DNA from: Gramella sp. KN1008
Lineage (GTDB): Bacteria; Bacteroidota; Bacteroidia; Flavobacteriales; Flavobacteriaceae
Reading direction: 5' to 3'
NCBI RefSeq assembly: GCF_004332155.1
Contig: NZ_SJDV01000010.1
Location: 31,422 to 95,421 of the forward strand
DNA: 64,000 nucleotides
Notes under the pieces: generated by a model
Seen by the model: only the letters and a program-made list of their open reading frames with translations
Databases searched by the model: none
What the model was told of the DNA's origin: nothing
Translations under genes and position numbers: made by a program
Part shown: positions 60,354 to 64,000 of the stretch, piece by piece
How the letters are laid out: every line of letters starts with the position of its first letter
Numbering within the stretch: position 1 is the first letter of the stretch

Positions 60354-62321
60354 TTAGTCTCTTTTTAATTCTGTTATATTATCTAAATGTTCGTACAGGG
60401 AATTATTACTTTTAAATTCCGGAATCAATTCTTTTAATTTTGCGACTACCTTATCATTTTTTAATTTACTGGCAGATTTGATGATTTTCTCGACCTTTTC
60501 ATTGATCATTATATAATCACGTACCACTTCCTGCCCTATCATGATCTTTTTATGATGTGTAGGTAAAGTTTTACATTCGTCATTCAGCAATTCTTCATAT
60601 AGCTTTTCTCCCGGTCTTAAGCCGGTAATTCTAACTTTAATATGTTTATTGGGCTGATAGCCCGCAAGTTTTATCATCTTTATTGCCAGGTCCATAATTT
60701 TGACAGGTTCTCCCATATCAAATACAAAAATTTCTCCTCCTTTGCCCATAGCACCCGCCTCAAGCACTAGCTGACAGGCTTCTGGAATCGTCATGAAATA
60801 TCGTATAATATCAGGATGAGTTATTGTCACCGGTCCACCCTTTTCAATTTGTTTTTTAAATAATGGAACAACTGAACCATTAGAACCTAAAACATTCCCG
60901 AACCTTGTAGTTATAAACTTAGTCTCTCCCCATTCCTGTTTCTTTTGCTCGTGGTAAAGTGACTGCACATACATTTCTGCTGCCCTCTTTGAGGCACCCA
61001 TCACATTACTCGGGTTAACAGCTTTATCGGTCGAAACCATTACAAAATGTCCCACCTTATATTTTACAGAAAGATCTGCCAGGTTTTTGGTGCCATTTAT
61101 ATTAACAGATATTGCTTCATGCGGATTGCTTTCCATCAAAGGAACATGTTTATAAGCTGCGGCATGATATATTACATCAATTGTATGGTTTTTAAAGAGT
61201 AATTCCAGTCTTTTCTTATTTCCTACATCACAAACAATAACCTTGAAATTCAGGTCGGGAAATTTAGTTTCTATTTCCAGTTGCAAATTATGTAAGGGAG
61301 TCTCGGCTTGATCCAGAATAATCAGTTTTTTGGGATTATAATCCGCAACCTGCCTTACTATTTCACTCCCTATTGAACCCGCCGCTCCGGTAACCAGGAT
61401 TGTTTTTCCTGTAAGTTGCTCTATTTTATTCTGAACTTCTAATTGAATAGGCTCCCTTTCCAGTAAATCCTCAATCTGCAAGGTTTTTATTTTTTGGGTA
61501 ATCGGTTGATTTTCATCCCAGGAAGAAACAAGCGGGGCGTTATAAACTGCAATTTCATGTTCCAGACATTCTTCGACTAACTGAAATTTCTCTTCTGAGG
61601 TAAAAGTGTTTTCCGAAAAAATAATGGCATCCGCCCCAAGCAACTTTACTTCCTCATGTATCTTTTGAGTATGCTGTAATACCGGTTTATCCAGTATTCT
61701 TAAACTTCGGTGAGAACTCTGGGTCAAAAAACCAACAATTTTAAATCGCTTGGGATGCTCTATATCTAAGGCACCCGCAATAGAAATTGCATTTTCATCA
61801 ACTCCGAGGATCACGGCTTTTATAAGGGATTCGTTTTTTTGTAAAACCTTGAAATATTCATAAATCTGCTTGACACCTAGTCGGAACAAGAATAGAAGTG
61901 AGAAAGAAATCCACAGGTTTATTAATAAGCCTCCAACGAGAAATAGTTTTTCTCCAATAGTAAAATAGCTGACATAATTGATTGTAAGCAAACAAACAAA
62001 GGAACTAATTGTAGCCAGCAACAATTTGAACGCATCTATGTTGGAAGAATATCTTATAATTCCCGCATATGTCTTGAACACATAAAAGAAAATGATGTGT
62101 ACCGCGACAATTAAAACGGTCTTATCAAAGTAACTTATATAATTAAAGGCGCCAGGAGCTATATCCAGAAGGATCAGAATAGTTAGAATTGTAGAAACCG
62201 TAACAAGGCCAATATCTATTAAAAGGACCGCCCATCGTGGAAGATATTTAATATTTCTAATATCCAATGCGTTATCCGGGCCAGTAAGGATATTTTTAAG
62301 GGCTCTATTGAGTTTACCCAT
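60354..62321 (-). CDS. CapD/FlaA1/WbpM-like membrane sugar-nucleotide dehydratase
   Basis: The 655-residue protein has four N-terminal transmembrane segments (about 30-160), a CoA-binding-like domain, and an NAD(P) domain starting GKTILVTGAAGSIGSE (about 307-322). The catalytic region is STDKAVNPSNVMGASKRAAEM, with Met in place of the Tyr of the usual YxxxK, as in the SMK-type enzymes WbpM and CapD. It is a UDP-sugar 4,6-dehydratase that would make precursors for unusual amino sugars. The aminotransferase and acetyltransferase genes just upstream fit the next steps of such a pathway. Confidence 0.9.
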   Translation of the reverse strand: MGKLNRALKNILTGPDNALDIRNIKYLPRWAVLLIDIGLVTVSTILTILILLDIAPGAFNYISYFDKTVLIVAVHIIFFYVFKTYAGIIRYSSNIDAFKLLLATISSFVCLLTINYVSYFTIGEKLFLVGGLLINLWISFSLLFLFRLGVKQIYEYFKVLQKNESLIKAVILGVDENAISIAGALDIEHPKRFKIVGFLTQSSHRSLRILDKPVLQHTQKIHEEVKLLGADAIIFSENTFTSEEKFQLVEECLEHEIAVYNAPLVSSWDENQPITQKIKTLQIEDLLEREPIQLEVQNKIEQLTGKTILVTGAAGSIGSEIVRQVADYNPKKLIILDQAETPLHNLQLEIETKFPDLNFKVIVCDVGNKKRLELLFKNHTIDVIYHAAAYKHVPLMESNPHEAISVNINGTKNLADLSVKYKVGHFVMVSTDKAVNPSNVMGASKRAAEMYVQSLYHEQKKQEWGETKFITTRFGNVLGSNGSVVPLFKKQIEKGGPVTITHPDIIRYFMTIPEACQLVLEAGAMGKGGEIFVFDMGEPVKIMDLAIKMIKLAGYQPNKHIKVRITGLRPGEKLYEELLNDECKTLPTHHKKIMIGQEVVRDYIMINEKVEKIIKSASKLKNDKVVAKLKELIPEFKSNNSLYEHLDNITELKRD

Positions 62322-62337
62322 AATCTAATTTTAGTAG

Positions 62338-63492
62338 CTATTTTATAAAACAGTTTAAAATGGCCTCTTTGATCCTTATTCTGTCATTATCCGTCAGATT
62401 CGAACCACTGGGCAAACATAAACCATTTTTGAACATTCTTTCGGCAATTCCTGTGCCGTAATATGGATACTCCTTAAAAACAGGCTGCATATGCATCGGT
62501 TTCCAAAGAGGGCGACTTTCAATATTTTCCGATTCTAAACACTTCCTGAGTTCTTCACGGCTTATTCCATCAGTTTTTAACTCATCAACTTCTATGACCG
62601 TTAACCAATGATTGCTAAAATAATTATTTGATGGTTCTTCAAAAACTCTGACTCCCTTAATCTTATGGAATAAATTTACATAAAATTGAAACATCTCCCG
62701 CCTGGCCTCAACTCTTTTATCCAAAACCTGCATTTGCCCGCGTCCTATTCCAGCACAAATGTTACTTAATCTATAATTATAACCTATTTCGCTATGCTGA
62801 TAATGAGGTGCATCATCCCTTGCCTGAGTTGCAAGAAAGATAGCCTTTTTTTTAGCTTGGAGATCCTTTGTGATCAAAGCCCCGCCTCCAGAGGTGGTAA
62901 TTATTTTATTTCCGTTAAAGGATAAAATGGAGTAATCTGCAAAAGTACCACAATAATCATCTTTATATTTACTGCCTAATGCCTCTGCGCTATCCTCTAT
63001 CACAGGAATATCATATCTCTTTGCAATACTATTTATTTCATCTACTTTATATGGCATTCCGTAAAGGTGGACCGCTATGATGGCCTTAGGCTTTTTTCCA
63101 AGAGCAATTCTATCTTTGATGGCAATTTCCAGTTGTTCTGGACAAATATTCAACGTATCCTCCTCACTATCCACAAAAACTGGTTTGGCTCCTAAATAAA
63201 CAATGGGATTGGCTGAAGCCGCAAATGTCATGCTCTGGCAAATAACTTCATCGCCTCTGTCAACTCCCAAGAGGATTAAAGCTAAATGAAGAGCTGCAGT
63301 ACCCGAACTAAGTGCTGCAACTTCAATTGCAGATGCGTCATTTTTGGTCAGGTACTTTTTAATGTCGTTTTCAAAACCAGTGACATTTGGCCCAAGCGGA
63401 GCGATCCAGTTCTCATCGAAGGCCTTATTAATATAACTTAGTTCTTCTCCTCCCATATGTGGCGAAGAGAGCCATATCTTATCTTTTTCCAT
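62338..63492 (-). CDS. DegT/DnrJ/EryC1-family sugar aminotransferase
   Basis: The 384-residue PLP enzyme has the conserved start LSSPHMGGEEL, the lysine in LSFNGNKIITTSGGGAL (about residue 196), and VIEDSAEALGSKYKD. Enzymes of this group (PglE, WbpE) transfer an amino group to the 4-keto sugar made by CapD/FlaA1-type dehydratases, and the dehydratase gene is 16 nt downstream. The acetyltransferase gene lies 3 nt upstream. The three form a cassette for a UDP-diacetamido-trideoxyhexose or similar sugar. Confidence 0.92.
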   Translation of the reverse strand: MEKDKIWLSSPHMGGEELSYINKAFDENWIAPLGPNVTGFENDIKKYLTKNDASAIEVAALSSGTAALHLALILLGVDRGDEVICQSMTFAASANPIVYLGAKPVFVDSEEDTLNICPEQLEIAIKDRIALGKKPKAIIAVHLYGMPYKVDEINSIAKRYDIPVIEDSAEALGSKYKDDYCGTFADYSILSFNGNKIITTSGGGALITKDLQAKKKAIFLATQARDDAPHYQHSEIGYNYRLSNICAGIGRGQMQVLDKRVEARREMFQFYVNLFHKIKGVRVFEEPSNNYFSNHWLTVIEVDELKTDGISREELRKCLESENIESRPLWKPMHMQPVFKEYPYYGTGIAERMFKNGLCLPSGSNLTDNDRIRIKEAILNCFIK

Positions 63493-63495
63493 ATA

Positions 63496-63984
63496 TTATA
63501 GATACTTTTCTTCTGAGGACCTCTCCTTGACTTTTTGTATGGGCACTCCGTATGCCAAATAATTATCCTCAATATTTTTATTAACTAATGCACCGCCACC
63601 AATTACGCATTCTTTACCAATAGAAATATAATGCAAGATTGACGCTCCTATGCCTATCGCTGTAGTTTCTCCAATAACCACTCTACCACCCGTTGTAACT
63701 CCCGGACTCAAACTACTATAATTACCTAGAGTAGAATCATGATCTATTGAAGACTTTGTGGCAATAAAGCAATGATCCCCTATATTTGAATCATTATTTA
63801 TAATAACTCCTGCCATAAACACGCTTCCTACACCAATTTTTACGTTTTTCCCAATTATTACTGAAGGATGAATAGCATTAATGAAATTAAAATTGGGAAT
63901 TAATTGATTGATTTCAATAACTACGCTTTTTCTTGTCGCAATTGGAGATAATTTTACAAGAAAAAGCGTAGTTATTGAAATCAA
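63496..63984 (-). pseudogene. PglD-like sugar O/N-acetyltransferase with a broken 5' end
   Basis: The frame encodes a left-handed beta-helix acetyltransferase: hexapeptide repeats (IGKNVKIGVGSVFMAGVIIN, SIGKECVIGGGALV) and AIHPSVII. PglD proteins are about 190-210 residues with an N-terminal Rossmann-like half. Here that half is missing: the frame opens with TTG at 63982-63984, a TGA lies directly before it, and the first codons fall within a perfect inverted repeat of the gene's own sequence. The first residues (MISITTLFL) are therefore the antisense of codons a few positions further on. The gene is either truly truncated or cut by an assembly fold-back. The intact C-terminal part would follow the aminotransferase in sugar acetylation. 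Confidence 0.75.
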
Positions 63985-64000
63985 TCAATTAATTCCCAAT
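63892..64000. repeat. Perfect 45-nt inverted repeat with 19-nt spacer at the window edge
   Basis: Bases 63892-63936 and 63956-64000 are exact reverse complements over all 45 positions, with a 19-nt spacer (63937-63955). The right arm reaches the last base of the window, so the repeat may be longer. The left arm is normal-looking coding sequence of the acetyltransferase. Such a long perfect palindrome inside a gene is unusual and fits a fold-back assembly end or a recent inverted duplication. Confidence 0.95.

Overview
The window looks like chromosomal DNA from a marine-type member of the Flavobacteriaceae (Bacteroidota). The pointers are a type IX secretion sorting tail, a TonB-dependent receptor with a carboxypeptidase-regulatory-like N-terminus, many lipoproteins, little Shine-Dalgarno signal, several TAnnTTTG promoter boxes, and the gene complement in general. 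Gramella/Christiangramia or a close relative is my inference from style; no database was searched. I see no rRNA, tRNA, prophage, insertion sequence or CRISPR array.

Layout. 0-7.3 kb: a universal stress protein cut by the left edge, a multi-PAS histidine kinase, an M49-like metallopeptidase lipoprotein, a Tat-type flavin amine oxidase and an SGNH esterase. 7.4-10.6 kb: a YbbA/YbbP-type ABC transporter divergent from the esterase, the arrangement known for E. coli tesA-ybbA-ybbP. 10.6-17.4 kb: an acyl-CoA-dehydrogenase-fold protein with a TonB receptor, a small zinc-ribbon membrane protein and a large secreted beta-helix protein. 17.7-19.4 kb: an AraC-type regulator, then about 0.8 kb with four tiny ORFs ending in a strong terminator. 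19.5-24.0 kb: an M3 peptidase, a secreted amidohydrolase, a structured intergenic repeat and RluE. 24.0-31.1 kb: a red-light signalling operon (CheB-CheR-PAS-kinase fusion, bacteriophytochrome, response regulator, heme oxygenase). 31.7-34.5 kb: proC-proB-proA. 34.6-41.9 kb: an M61 peptidase, a Kef-type antiporter, a UbiB-like kinase and an S10 carboxypeptidase. 41.9-46.6 kb: thrA-thrB-thrC behind a leader that looks like a transcription attenuator. 46.9-49.5 kb: a MoxR-like ATPase with a VWA protein. 49.6-54.9 kb: a PAP2 phosphatase, an EEP hydrolase, a single-domain response regulator, and a large PAS/GAF sensor that ends after its phospho-acceptor region with no ATPase domain. 55.0-64.0 kb: a capsule/exopolysaccharide locus (Wzi, CpsB-type phosphatase, Wzc, Wza, CapD/FlaA1-like enzyme, DegT aminotransferase, PglD-like acetyltransferase).

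How the genes fit together. The light operon carries its own chromophore enzyme: the heme oxygenase would make biliverdin for the phytochrome, and the response regulator and CheB/CheR-fused kinase would carry the signal. In the EPS locus the Wzc kinase and the CpsB phosphatase are an opposed pair, encoded tail to tail. Proline and threonine synthesis sit in compact operons.

The most notable observations are: (1) a perfect 45-nt inverted repeat at the right edge that closes the reading frame of the PglD-like gene, so it is either a real rearrangement or a fold-back assembly artefact; (2) a Thr/Ile-rich leader peptide before thrA whose regulatory codons form the 5' arm of the terminator stem; (3) the tiny-ORF tract at 18.9-19.4 kb; (4) the fused CheB/CheR/kinase-phytochrome operon; (5) the ATPase-less PAS sensor with its cognate-looking receiver. 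I cannot show that any of these is a previously undescribed system.
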